Shown piece after piece: positions 50,862 through 63,114 of a DNA stretch of 64,000 bases; the first letter of the stretch is position 1; each line of letters begins with the position of its first letter. The notes beneath the pieces were generated by a model that was given only the letters and a program-made list of their open reading frames with translations, searched no databases and was not told the origin of the DNA. Position numbers and translations under genes: made by a program. Origin of the DNA: Luzula sylvatica (taxonomy: Eukaryota > Streptophyta > Magnoliopsida > Poales > Juncaceae). Where the stretch lies: the NCBI GenBank assembly GCA_946800325.1, contig OX326956.1, positions 41,475,052 through 41,539,051 of the forward strand, written 5' to 3'.

Positions 50862-53800
50862 TAACTTTTCACCAAATTTCACAATCACTAAGAAAGTTTG
50901 TTTTTCGATTCAAAACAAGATTTTAACGCTTTGAGGAGTTCAAATAACTTGTTTTTAGATCATTCGTATCGTATCTTTTACTACATAATTTTTCACCAAA
51001 TTTCACAAACACTAAGAAAGTTTGTTTTTCGATTCAAAACAAGATTTTAACGCTTTGAGTAGTTCAAATAACGTGTTTTTAGATCATTTGTATCGTACCT
51101 TTTACTACATAAGTTTTCACTAAATTTCACAAACACTAAGAAAGTTTGTTTTTCGATTCAAAACATGATTTTAACGCTTTGAGGAGTTCAAATAACATAT
51201 TTTTAGATCATTTGTATCGTATATTTTACTACATAACTTTTCACCAAATTTCACACACACTAAGAAAGTTTGTTTTTCGATTCAAAACAAGATTTTAACG
51301 CTTTGAGGAGTTCAAATAACGTGTTTTTAGACCAATTGTATCGTATCTTTTACTGCATAACTTTTCACCAAATTTCACAAACACTCTGAAAGTTTGTCTT
51401 TCGATTGAAAACAAGATTTTAACGCTTTGAGGAGTTCAAATAACTTGTTTTTAGATCATTTGTATCGTATCTTTTACTACATAACTTTTCACCAAATTTC
51501 ACAATCACTAAGAAAGTTTGTTTTTCGATTCAAAACAAGATTTTAACGCTTTGAGGAGTTCAAATAACATGTTTTTAGACCAATTGTATCGTATCTTTTA
51601 CTGCATAACTTTTCACCAAATTTCACAAACACTCTGAAAGTTTGTCTTTCGATTGAAAACAAGATTTTAACGCTTTGAGGAGTTCAAATAACTTGTTTTT
51701 AGTTCATTTGTATCGTATCTTTTACTACATAACTTTTCACCAAATTTCACAATCACTAAGAAATTTTGTTTTTCGATTCAAAACAAGATTTTAACGCTTA
51801 GAGGAGTTCAAATAACTTGTTTTTAGATCATTTGTATCGTATCTTTTACTACATAACTTTTCACCAAATTTCACAAACACTAATAAAGTTTGTTTTTCGA
51901 TTCAAAACAAGATTATAACGCTTTGAGGAGTTCAAATAACGTGTTTTTTGATCATTTGTATCGGGTCTTTTACTACATAAATTTTCACCAAATTTCACAA
52001 ACACTAAGAGAGTTTGTTTTTCGATTCAAAATAAGATTTTAACGCTTTGAGGAGTTCAAATAACTTGTTTTTAGATCATTTGTATCGTATCTTTTACTAC
52101 ATAACTTTTCACCAAATTTCACAAACACTATGAAAGTTTATTTTTCGATTCAAAACAAGATTTTAACGCTTTGAGGAGTTCAAATAACTTGTTTTTAGAT
52201 CATTTGTATCGTATCTTTTACTACATAACTTTTCACCAAATTTCACAAACACTATGAAAGTTTGTTTTTCGATTCAAAACAAGATTTTAACGCTTTGAGG
52301 AGTTCAAATAACGTGTTTATAGATCATTTATATCGTATATTTTATTACATAACTTTTCACCAAATTTCACAAACACTAAGAAAGTTTGTTTTTCGATTCA
52401 AAACAAGATTTTAACGCTTAGAGGAGTTCAAATAACTTGTTTTTAGATCATTTGTATCGTATCTTTTACTACATAACTTTTCACCAAATTTCACAAACAC
52501 TAAGAAAGTTTGTTTTTCGATTCAAAACAAGATTTTAACGCTTAGAGGAGTTCAAATAACTTGTTTTTAGATCATTTGTATCGTATCTTTTACTACATAA
52601 CTTTTCACCAAATTTCACAAACACTAATAAAGTTTGTTTTTCGATTCAAAATAAGATTATTTGAGGAGTTCAAATAACGTGTTTTTAGATCATTTGTTTC
52701 GTATCTTTTACTACATAACTTTTCACCAAATTTCACAAACACTAAGAAAGTTTGTTTTTCGATTCAAAACCAAGATTTTAACGCTTTGAGGAGTTCAAAT
52801 AACGTGTTTTTAGATCATTTGTATCGTATCTTTTACTACATAACTTTTCACCAAATTTCACAAACACTAAGAAAGTTTGTTTTTCGATTCAAAACAAGAT
52901 TTTAACGCTTAGAGGAGTTCAAATAACGTGTTTTTAGATCATTTGTATCGTATCTTTTACTACATAACTTTTCACCAAATTTCACACACACTAAGAAAGT
53001 TTGTTTTTCGATTCAAAACAAGATTTTAACGCTTTGAGGAGTTCAAATAACGTGTTTTTAGACCAATTGTATCGTATCTTTTACTGCATAACTTTTCACC
53101 AAATTTCACAAACACTCTGAAAGTTTGTCTTTCGATTGAAAACAAGATTTTAACGCTTTGAGGAGTTCAAATAACTTGTTTTTAGATCATTTGTATCGTA
53201 TCTTTTACTACATAACTTTTCACCAAATTTCACAATCACTAAGAAAGTTTGTTTTTCGATTCAAAACAAGATTTTAACGCTTTGAGGAGTTCAAATAACA
53301 TGTTTTTAGACCAATTGTATCGTATCTTTTACTGCATAACTTTTCACCAAATTTCACAAACACTCTGAAAGTTTGTCTTTCGATTGAAAACAAGATTTTA
53401 ACGCTTTGAGGAGTTCAAATAACTTGTTTTTAGTTCATTTGTATCGTATCTTTTACTACATAACTTTTCACCAAATTTCACAATCACTAAGAAAGTTTGT
53501 TTTTCGATTCAAAACAAGATTTTAACGCTTAGAGGAGTTCAAATAACTTGTTTTTAGATCATTTGTATCGTATCTTTTACTACATAACTTTTCACCAAAT
53601 TTCACAAACACTAATAAAGTTTGTTTTTCAATTCAAAACAAGATTATAACGCTTTGAGGAGTTCAAATAACGTGTTTTTTGATCATTTGTATCGGGTCTT
53701 TTACTACATAAATTTTCACCAAATTTCACAAACACTAAGAGAGTTTGTTTTTCGATTCAAAATAAGATTTTAACGCTTTGAGGAGTTCAAATAACTTGTT

Positions 53801-54204
53801 TTTAGATCATTTGTATCGTATCTTTTACTACATAACTTTTCACCAAATTTCACAAACACTATGAAAGTTTATTTTTCGATTCAAAACAAGATTTTAACGC
53901 TTTGAGGAGTTCAAATAACTTGTTTTTAGATCATTTGTATCGTATCTTTTACTACATAACTTTTCACCAAATTTCACAAACACTAAGAAAGTTTGTTTTT
54001 CGATTCAAAACAAGATTTTAACGCTTAGAGGAGTTCAAATAACTTGTTTTTAGATCATTTGTATCGTATCTTTTACTACATAACTTTTCACCAAATTTCA
54101 CAAACACTAAGAAAGTTTGTTTTTCGATTCAAAACAAGATTTTAACGCTTAGAGGAGTTCAAATAACTTGTTTTTAGATCATTTGTATCGTATCTTTTAC
54201 TACA
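50862..54204. repeat. Variant HOR unit with an internal 1731-bp tandem duplication
   Basis: This block lies between two X units. Its landmark monomers occur twice: ACATG before GACCAATT at 51,570 and 53,301, and TAAATTTTCACC at 51,981 and 53,712, both 1731 bp apart. 1731 equals 14 x 124 - 6 + 1, which accounts for one monomer with a 6-bp deletion (52,598) and one extra-C monomer. The first half also matches 46.3-47.5 kb at shift 5200. The block ends with three successive TTAGAGG/ACTTG monomers (about 53.96-54.33 kb), the longest run of that subtype I noticed. Confidence 0.8.
52598..52715. repeat. Shortened monomer, 118 bp (6-bp deletion)
   Basis: GATTATAACGCTTTGAGG is reduced to GATTATTTGAGG near 52,655. 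I saw this 6-bp loss only once in the window, so it is a recent event. It explains why the local duplication spacing is 1731 rather than 1737 bp. Confidence 0.9.
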
Positions 54205-54700
54205 TAACTTTTCACCAAATTTCACAAACACTAAGAAAGTTTGTTTTTCGATTCAAAACAAGATTTTAACGCTTAGAGGAGTTCAAATAACTTGTTTTTA
54301 GATCATTTGTATCGTATCTTTTACTACATAACTTTTCACCAAATTTCACAAACACTAATAAAGTTTGTTTTTCGATTCAAAATAAGATTATAACGCTTTG
54401 AGGAGTTCAAATAACGTGTTTTTTGATCATTTGTATCGTATCTTTTACTACATAACTTTTCACCAAATTTCACAAACACTAAGAAAGTTTGTTTTTCGAT
54501 TCAAAACAAGATTTTAACGCTTTGAGATGTTCAAATAACTTGTTTTTAGATCATTTGTATCGTGTCTTTTACTACATAACTTTTCACCAAATTTCACACA
54601 CACTAAGAGAGTTTGTTTTTCGATTCAAAACAAGATTTTAACGCTTTGAGGAGTTCAAATAACTTGTTTTTAGATCATTTGTATCGTATCTTTTACTACA

Positions 54701-54815
54701 TAACTTTTCACCAAATTTCACAAAAGTTTATTTTTCGATTCAAAACAAGATTTTAACTCTTTGAGGAGTTCAAATAACTTGTTTTTAGATCATTTGTATC
54801 GTATCTTTTACTACA
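54701..54815. repeat. Shortened monomer, 115 bp (9-bp deletion), in X2
   Basis: It carries the same CACAAAAGTTT junction as the 48,143 monomer, 6558 bp away, and is inherited with the HOR unit. Confidence 0.9.
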
Positions 54816-55807
54816 TAACTCTTCACCAAATTTCACAAACACTATGAAAGTTTGCTTTTCGATTCAAAACAAGATTTTAACGCTTTGAGGAGTTCAAATA
54901 ACGTGTTTATAGATCATTTATATCGTATCTTTTACTACATAACTTTTCACCAAATTTCACAAACACTAAGAAAGTTTGTTTTTTGATTCAAAACATTATT
55001 TTAACGCTTTGAGGAGTTCAAATAACGTGTTTTTAGATAATTTGTATCGTACCTTTTACTACATAAGTTTTCACCAAATTTCACAAACACTAAGAAAGTT
55101 TGTTTTTCGATTCAAAACATGATTTTAACGCTTTGAGGAGTTCAAATAACATATTTTTAGATCATTTGTATCGTATATTTTACTACATAACTTTTCACCA
55201 AATTTCACACACACTAAGAAAGTTTGTTTTTCGATTCAAAACAAGATTTTAACGCTTTGAGGAGTTCAAATAACGTGTTTTTAGACCAATTGTATCGTAT
55301 CTTTTACTGCATAACTTTTCACCAAATTTCACAAACACTCTGAAAGTTTGTCTTTCGATTGAAAACAAGATTTTAACGCTTTGAGGAGTTCAAATAACTT
55401 GTTTTTAGATCATTTGTATCGTATCTTTTACTACATAACTTTTCACCAAATTTCCCAATCACTAAGAAAGTTTGTTTTTCGATTCAAAACAAGATTTTAA
55501 CGCTTTGAGGAGTTCAAATAACTTGTTTTTAGATCATTCGTATCGTATCTTTTACTACATAATTTTTCACCAAATTTCACAAACACTAAGAAATTTTGTT
55601 TTTTGATTCAAAACAAGATTTTAACGCTTTGAGGAGTTCAAATAACGTGTTTTTAGATCATTTGTATCGTACCTTTTACTACATAAGTTTTCACCAAATT
55701 TCACAAACACTAAGAAAGTTTGTTTTTCGATTCAAAACATGATTTTAACGCTTTGAGGAGTTCAAATAACATATTTTTAGATCATTTGTATCGTATATTT
55801 TACTACA

Positions 55808-55929
55808 TAACTTTTCACCAAATTTCACACACTTAGAAAGTTTGTTTTTCGATTCAAAACAAGATTTTAACGCTTTGAGGAGTTCAAATAACGTGTTTTT
55901 AGACCAATTGTATCGTATCTTTTACTGCA
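55808..55929. repeat. Monomer of 122 bp (AC dinucleotide loss)
   Basis: CACACACACTTAG in the sister units (about 49,270 and 61,647) is CACACACTTAG here. This is a typical 2-bp slippage event in an AC run, private to X2. Confidence 0.88.
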
Positions 55930-56053
55930 TAACTTTTCACCAAATTTCACAAACACTCTGAAAGTTTGTCTTTCGATTGAAAACAAGATTTTAACGCTTT
56001 GAGGTGTTCAAATAACTTGTTTTTAGATCATTTGTATCGTATCTTTTACTACA

Positions 56054-56178
56054 TAACTTTTCACCAAATTTCACAATCACTAAGAAAGTTTGTTTTTCGA
56101 TTCAAAACAAGATTTTAACGCTTTGAGGAGTTCAAATAACGTGTTTTTTAGACCAATTGTATCGTATCTTTTACTGCA
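56054..56178. repeat. Monomer of 125 bp by an extra T
   Basis: GTGTTTTTTAGACC has one T more than its sister monomers, which read GTGTTTTTAGACC. Unlike the common 125-bp subtype it has no extra C, so it reached the same length independently by homopolymer slippage. Confidence 0.88.
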
Positions 56179-57418
56179 TAACTTTTCACCAAATTTCACA
56201 AACACTCTGAAAGTTTGTCTTTCGATTGAAAACAAGATTTCAACGCTTTGAGGAGTTCAAATAACTTGTTTTTAGTTCATTTGTATCGTATCTTTTACTA
56301 CATAACTTTTCACCAAATTTCACAATCACTAAGAAAGTTTGTTTTTCGATTCAAAACAAGATTTTAACGCTTAGAGGAGTTCAAATAACTTGTTTTTAGA
56401 TCATTTGTATCGTATCTTTTACTACATAACTTTTCACCAAATTTCACAAACACTAATAAAGTTTGTTTTTCGATTCAAAACAAGATTATAACGCTTTGAG
56501 GAGTTCAAATAACGTGTTTTTTGATCATTTGTATCGGGTCTTTTACTACATAACTTTTCACCAAATTTCACAAACACTAAGAGAGTTTGTTTTTCGATTC
56601 AAAATAAGATTTTAACGCTTTGAGGAGTTCAAATAACTTGTTTTTAGATCATTTGTATCGTATCTTTTACTACATAACTTTTCACCAAATTTCACAAACA
56701 CTATGAAAGTTTATTTTTCGATTCAAAACAAGATTTTAACGCTTTGAGGAGTTCAAATAACTTGTTTTTAGATCATTTGTATCGTATCTTTTACTACATA
56801 ACTTTTCACCAAATTTCACAAACACTATGAAAGTTTGTTTTTCGATTCAAAACAAGATTTTAACGCTTTGAGGAGTTCAAATAACGTGTTTATAGATCAT
56901 TTATATCTTATCTTTTACTACATAACTTTTCACCAAATTTCACAAACACTAAGAAAGTTTGTTTTTTGATTCAAAACATGATTTTAACGCTTTGAGGAGT
57001 TCAAATAACGTGTTTTTAGATAATTTGTATCGTACCTTTTACTACATAAGTTTTCACCAAATTTCACAAACACTAAGAAAGTTTGTTTTTCGATTCAAAA
57101 CATGATCTTAACGCTTTGAGGAGTTCAAATAACATATTTTTAGAACATTTGTATCGTATATTTTACTACATAAGTTTTCACCAAATTTCACACACACTAA
57201 GAAAGTTTGTTTTTCGATTCAAAACAAGATTTTAACGCATTGAGGAGTTCAAATAACGTGTTTTTAGACCAATTGTATCGTATCTTTTACTGCATAACTT
57301 TTCACCAAATTTCACAAACACTCTGAAAGTTTGTTTTTTGATTGAAAACAAGATTTTAACGCTTTGAGGAGTTCAAATAACTTGTTTTTAGATCATTTGT
57401 ATCGTATCTTTTACTACA

Positions 57419-60023
57419 TAACTTTTCACCAAATTTCACAAACACTAAGAAAGTTTGTTTTTCGATTCAAAACAAGATTTTAACGCTTTGAGGAGTTCAA
57501 ATAACGTGTTTTTAGACCAATTGTATCGTATCTTTTACTGCATAACTTTTCACCAAATTTCACAAACACTCTGAAAGTTTGCTTTTCGATTCAAAACAAG
57601 ATTTTAACGCTTTGAGGAGTTCAAATAACGTGTTTATAGATCATTTATATCGTATCTTTTACTACATAACTTTTCACCAAATTTCACAAACACTAAGAAA
57701 GTTTGTTTTTTGATTCAAAACATGATTTTAACGCTTTGAGGAGTTCAAATAACGTGTTTTTAGATAATTTGTATCGTACCTTTTACTACATAAGTTTTCA
57801 CCAAATTTCACAAACACTAAGAAAGTTTGTTTTTCGATTCAAAACATGATTTTAACGCTTTGAGGAGTTCAAATAACATATTTTTAGATCATTTGTATCG
57901 TATATTTTACTACATAACTTTTCACCAAATTTCACACACACTAAGAAAGTTTGTTTTTCGATTCAAAACAAGATTTTAACGCTTTGAGGAGTTCAAATAA
58001 CGTGTTTTTAGACCAATTGTATCGTATCTTTTACTGCATAACTTTTCACCAAATTTCACAAACACTCTGAAAGTTTGTCTTTCGATTGAAAACAAGATTT
58101 TAACGCTTTGAGGAGTTCAAATAACTTGTTTTTAGATCATTTGTATCGTATCTTTTACTACATAACTTTTCACCAAATTTCACAATCACTAAGAAAGTTT
58201 GTTTTTCGATTCAAAACAAGATTTTAACGCTTTGAGGAGTTCAAATAACTTGTTTTTAGATCATTCGTATCGTATCTTTTACTACATAATTTTTCACCAA
58301 ATTTCACAAACACTAAGAAAGTTTGTTTTTCGATTCAAAACAAGATTTTAACGCTTTGAGGAGTTCAAATAACGTGTTTTTAGATCATTTGTATCGTACC
58401 TTTTACTACATAAGTTTTCACCAAATTTCACAAACACTAAGAAAGTTTGTTTTTCGATTCAAAACATGATTTTAACGCTTTGAGGAGTTCAAATAACATA
58501 TTTTTAGATCATTTGTATCGTATATTTTACTACATAACTTTTCACCAAATTTCACACACACTAAGAAAGTTTGTTTTTCGATTCAAAACAAGATTTTAAC
58601 GCTTTGAGGAGTTCAAATAACGTGTTTTTAGACCAATTGTATCGTATCTTTTACTGCATAACTTTTCACCAAATTTCACAAACACTCTGAAAGTTTGTCT
58701 TTCGATTGAAAACAAGATTTTAACGCTTTGAGGAGTTCAAATAACTTGTTTTTAGATCATTTGTATCGTATCTTTTACTACATAACTTTTCACCAAATTT
58801 CACACTCACTAAGAAAGTTTGTTTTTCGATTCAAAACAAGATTTTAACGCTTTGAGGAGTTCAAATAACATGTTTTTAGACCAATTGTATCGTATCTTTT
58901 ACTGCATAACTTTTCACCAAATTTCACAAACACTCTGAAAGTTTGTCTTTCGATTGAAAACAAGATTTTAACGCTTTGAGGAGTTCAAATAACTTGTTTT
59001 TAGTTCATTTGTATCGTATCTTTTACTACATAACTTTTCACCAAATTTCACAATCACTAAGAAAGTTTGTTTTTCGATTCAAAACAAGATTTTAACGCTT
59101 AGAGGAGTTCAAATAACTTGTTTTTAGATCATTTGTATCGTATCTTTTACTACATAACTTTTCACCAAATTTCACAAACACTAATAAAGTTTGTTTTTCG
59201 ATTCAAAACAAGATTATAACGCTTTGAGGAGTTCAAATAACGTGTTTTTTGATCATTTGTATCGGGTCTTTTACTACATAACTTTTCACCAAATTTCACA
59301 AACACTAAGAGAGTTTGTTTTTCGATTCAAAATAAGATTTTAACGCTTTGAGGAGTTCAAATAACTTGTTTTTAGATCATTTGTATCGTATCTTTTACTA
59401 CATAACTTTTCACCAAATTTCACAAACACTATGAAAGTTTATTTTTCGATTCAAAACAAGATTTTAACGCTTTGAGGAGTTCAAATAACTTGTTTTTAGA
59501 TCATTTGTATCGTATCTTTTACTACATAACTTTTCACCAAATTTCACAAACACTATGAAAGTTTGTTTTTCGATTCAAAACAAGATTTTAACGCTTTGAG
59601 GAGTTCAAATAACGTGTTTATAGATCATTTATATCGTATATTTTATTACATAACTTTTCACCAAATTTGACAAACACTAAGAAAGTTTGTTTTTCGATTC
59701 AAAACAAGATTTTAACGCTTAGAGGAGTTCAAATAACTTGTTTTTAGATCATTTGTATCGTATCTTTTACTACATAACTTTTCACCAAATTTCACAAACA
59801 CTAATAAAGTTTGTTTTTCGATTCAAAATAAGATTATAACGCTTTGAGGAGTTCAAATAACGTGTTTTTAGATCATTTGTTTCGTATCTTTTACTACATA
59901 ACTTTTCACCAAATTTCACAAACACTAAGAAAGTTTGTTTTTCGATTCAAAACCAAGATTTTAACGCTTTGAGGAGTTCAAATAACGTGTTTTTAGATCA
60001 TTTGTATCGTATCTTTTACTACA
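57419..60023. repeat. Short variant HOR unit (2605 bp, 21 monomers)
   Basis: The 57,543-60,023 part matches 45,042-47,646 in X0 at about +12,501 (ACATG before GACCAATT, 46,370 -> 58,871), minus one TTAGAGG monomer. The first monomers are recombinant: an AACACTAAG monomer followed by GACCAATT, then ACTCTG joined to GCTTTTCG, where X0 has ACTATG with GCTTTTCG. Private bases include CACTCACTAAG near 58,803 and TTTGACAAAC near 59,667. It is about 0.7 kb shorter than the preceding variant unit at 50,862, mainly because it lacks the internal duplication. Confidence 0.78.
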
Positions 60024-63000
60024 TAACTTTTCACCAAATTTCACAAACACTAAGAAAGTTTGTTTTTCGATTCAAAACAAGATTTTAACGCTTAGAGGAG
60101 TTCAAATAACTTGTTTTTAGATCATTTGTATCGTATCTTTTACTACATAACTTTTCACCAAATTTCACAAACACTAATAAAGTTTGTTTTTCGATTCAAA
60201 ATAAGATTATAACGCTTTGAGGAGTTCAAATAACGTGTTTTTTGATCATTTGTATCGTATCTTTTACTACATAACTTTTCACCAAATTTCACAAACACTA
60301 AGAAAGTTTGTTTTTCGATTCAAAACAAGATTTTAACGCTTTGAGATGTTCAAATAACTTGTTTTTAGATCATTTGTATCGTGTCTTTTACTACATAACT
60401 TTTCACCAAATTTCACACACACTAAGAGAGTTTGTTTTTCGATTCAAAACAAGATTTTAACGCTTTGAGGAGTTCAAATAACTTGTTTTTAGATCATTTG
60501 TATCGTATCTTTTACTACATAACTTTTCACCAAATTTCACAAAAGTTTATTTTTCGATTCAAAACAAGATTTTAACTCTTTGAGGAGTTCAAATAACTTG
60601 TTTTTAGATCATTTGTATCGTATCTTTTACTACATAACTCTTCACCAAATTTCACAAACACTATGAAAGTTTGCTTTTCGATTCAAAACAAGATTTTAAC
60701 GCTTTGAGGAGTTCAAATAACGTGTTTATAGATCATTTATATCGTATCTTTTACTACATAACTTTTCACCAAATTTCACAAACACTAAGAAAGTTTGTTT
60801 TTTGATTCAAAACATTATTTTAACGCTTTGAGGAGTTCAAATAACGTGTTTTTAGATAATTTGTATCGTACCTTTTACTACATAAGTTTTCACCAAATTT
60901 CACAAACACTAAGAAAGTTTGTTTTTCGATTCAAAACATGATTTTAACGCTTTGAGGAGTTCAAATAACATATTTTTAGATCATTTGTATCGTATATTTT
61001 ACTACATAACTTTTCACCAAATTTCACACACACTAAGAAAGTTTGTTTTTCGATTCAAAACAAGATTTTAACGCTTTGAGGAGTTCAAATAACGTGTTTT
61101 TAGACCAATTGTATCGTATCTTTTACTGCATAACTTTTCACCAAATTTCACAAACACTCTGAAAGTTTGTCTTTCGATTGAAAACAAGATTTTAACGCTT
61201 TGAGGAGTTCAAATAACTTGTTTTTAGATCATTTGTATCGTATCTTTCACTACATAACTTTTCACCAAATTTCACAATCACTAAGAAAGTTTGTTTTTCG
61301 ATTCAAAACAAGATTTTAACGCTTTGAGGAGTTCAAATAACTTGTTTTTAGATCATTCGTATCGTATCTTTTACTACATAATTTTTCACCAAATTTCACA
61401 AACACTAAGAAATTTTGTTTTTCGATTCAAAACAAGATTTTAACGCTTTGAGGAGTTCAAATAACGTGTTTTTATATCATTTGTATCGTACCTTTTACTA
61501 CATAAGTTTTCACCAAATTTCACAAACACTAAGAAAGTTTGTTTTTCGATTCAAAACATGATTTTAACGCTTTGAGGAGTTCAAATAACATATTTTTAGA
61601 TCATTTGTATCGTATATTTTACTACATAACTTTTCACCAAATTTCACACACACTTAGAAAGTTTGTTTTTCGATTCAAAACAAGATTTTAACGCTTTGAG
61701 GAGTTCAAATAACGTGTTTTTAGACCAATTGTATCGTATCTTTTACTGCATAACTTTTCACCAAATTTCACAAACACTCTGAAAGTTTGTCTTTCGATTG
61801 AAAACAAGATTTTAACGCTTTGAGGAGTTCAAATAACTTGTTTTTAGATCATTTGTATCGTATCTTTTACTACATAACTTTTCACCAAATTTCACAATCA
61901 CTAAGAAAGTTTGTTTTTCGATTCAAAACAAGATTTTAACGCTTTGAGGAGTTCAAATAACGTGTTTTTAGACCAATTGTATCGTATCTTTTACTGCATA
62001 ACTTTTCACCAAATTTCACAAACACTCTGAAAGTTTGTCTTTCGATTGAAAACAAGATTTTAACGCTTTGAGGAGTTCAAATAACTTGTTTTTAGTTCAT
62101 TTGTATCGTATCTTTTACTACATAACTTTTCACCAAATTTCACAATCACTAAGAAAGTTTGTTTTTCGATTCAAAACAAGATTTTAACGCTTAGAGGAGT
62201 TCAAATAACTTGTTTTTAGATCATTTGTATCGTATCTTTTACTACATAACTTTTCACCAAATTTCACAAACACTAATAAAGTTTGTTTTTCGATTCAAAA
62301 CAAGATTATAACGCTTTGAGGAGTTCAAATAACGTGTTTTTTGATCATTTGTATCGTATCTTTTACTACATAAGTTTTCACCAAATTTCACAAACACTAT
62401 GAAAGTTTATTTTTCGATTCAAAACAAGATTTTAACGCTTTGAGGAGTTCAAATAACTTGTTTTTAGATCATTTGTATCGTATCTTTTACTACATAACTT
62501 TTCACCAAATTTCACAAACACTATGAAAGTTTGTTTTTCGATTCAAAACAAGATTTTAACGCTTTGAGGAGTTCAAATAACGTGTTTATAGATCATTTAT
62601 ATCTTATCTTTTACTACATAACTTTTCACCAAATTTCACAAACACTAAGAAAGTTTGTTTTTTGATTCAAAACATGATTTTAACGCTTTGAGGAGTTCAA
62701 ATAACGTGTTTTTAGATAATTTGTATCGTACCTTTTACTACATAAGTTTTCACCAAATTTCACAAACACTAAGAAAGTTTGTTTTTCGATTCAAAACATG
62801 ATCTTAACGCTTTGAGGAGTTCAAATAACATATTTTTAGAACATTTGTATCGTATATTTGACTACATAACTTTTCACCAAATTTCACACACACTAAGAAA
62901 GTTTGTTTTTCGATTCAAAACAAGATTTTAACGCATTGAGGAGTTCAAATAACGTGTTTTTAGACCAATTGTATCGTATCTTTTACTGCATAACTTTTCA

Positions 63001-63114
63001 CCAAATTTCACAAACACTCTGAAAGTTTGTTTTTTGATTGAAAACAAGATTTTAACGCTTTGAGGAGTTCAAATAACTTGTTTTTAGATCATTTGTATCG
63101 TATCTTTTACTACA
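60024..63114. repeat. About 25-mer HOR, unit X3 (3091 bp)
   Basis: This unit matches X2 at +5819 (GAGATG 54,524 -> 60,343), then +5821 after the 2-bp indel. The shift becomes +5696 after one whole monomer (the AAGAGAG one expected near 62.36 kb) is missing (CGCATTG 57,239 -> 62,935). 25 x 124 - 9 = 3091. At the deletion a TAAGTTTT monomer runs directly from ATCGTATC into ACACTATG/GTTTAT. Private bases include TTTTATATCATT near 61,473 and TATTTGACTAC near 62,858. Confidence 0.83.
60520..60634. repeat. Shortened monomer, 115 bp (9-bp deletion), in X3
   Basis: This is the third occurrence of the CACAAAAGTTT junction, 5819 bp after the X2 copy. Confidence 0.9.

Larger units (their letters stand above)
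54205..57418. repeat. About 26-mer HOR, unit X2 (3214 bp)
   Basis: This unit is in register with X1 (+6558) and with X3 (+5819). It carries three small indels: the inherited 9-bp deletion (54,701-54,815), loss of one AC in CACACACTTAG (monomer 55,808-55,929, 122 bp) and one extra T in GTGTTTTTTAGACC (monomer 56,054-56,178, 125 bp). The shifts to X1 and X3 change by exactly these amounts on either side, so the indels belong to X2 alone. A private TAAGTTTT replaces TAACTTTT near 57,171. Confidence 0.85.
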
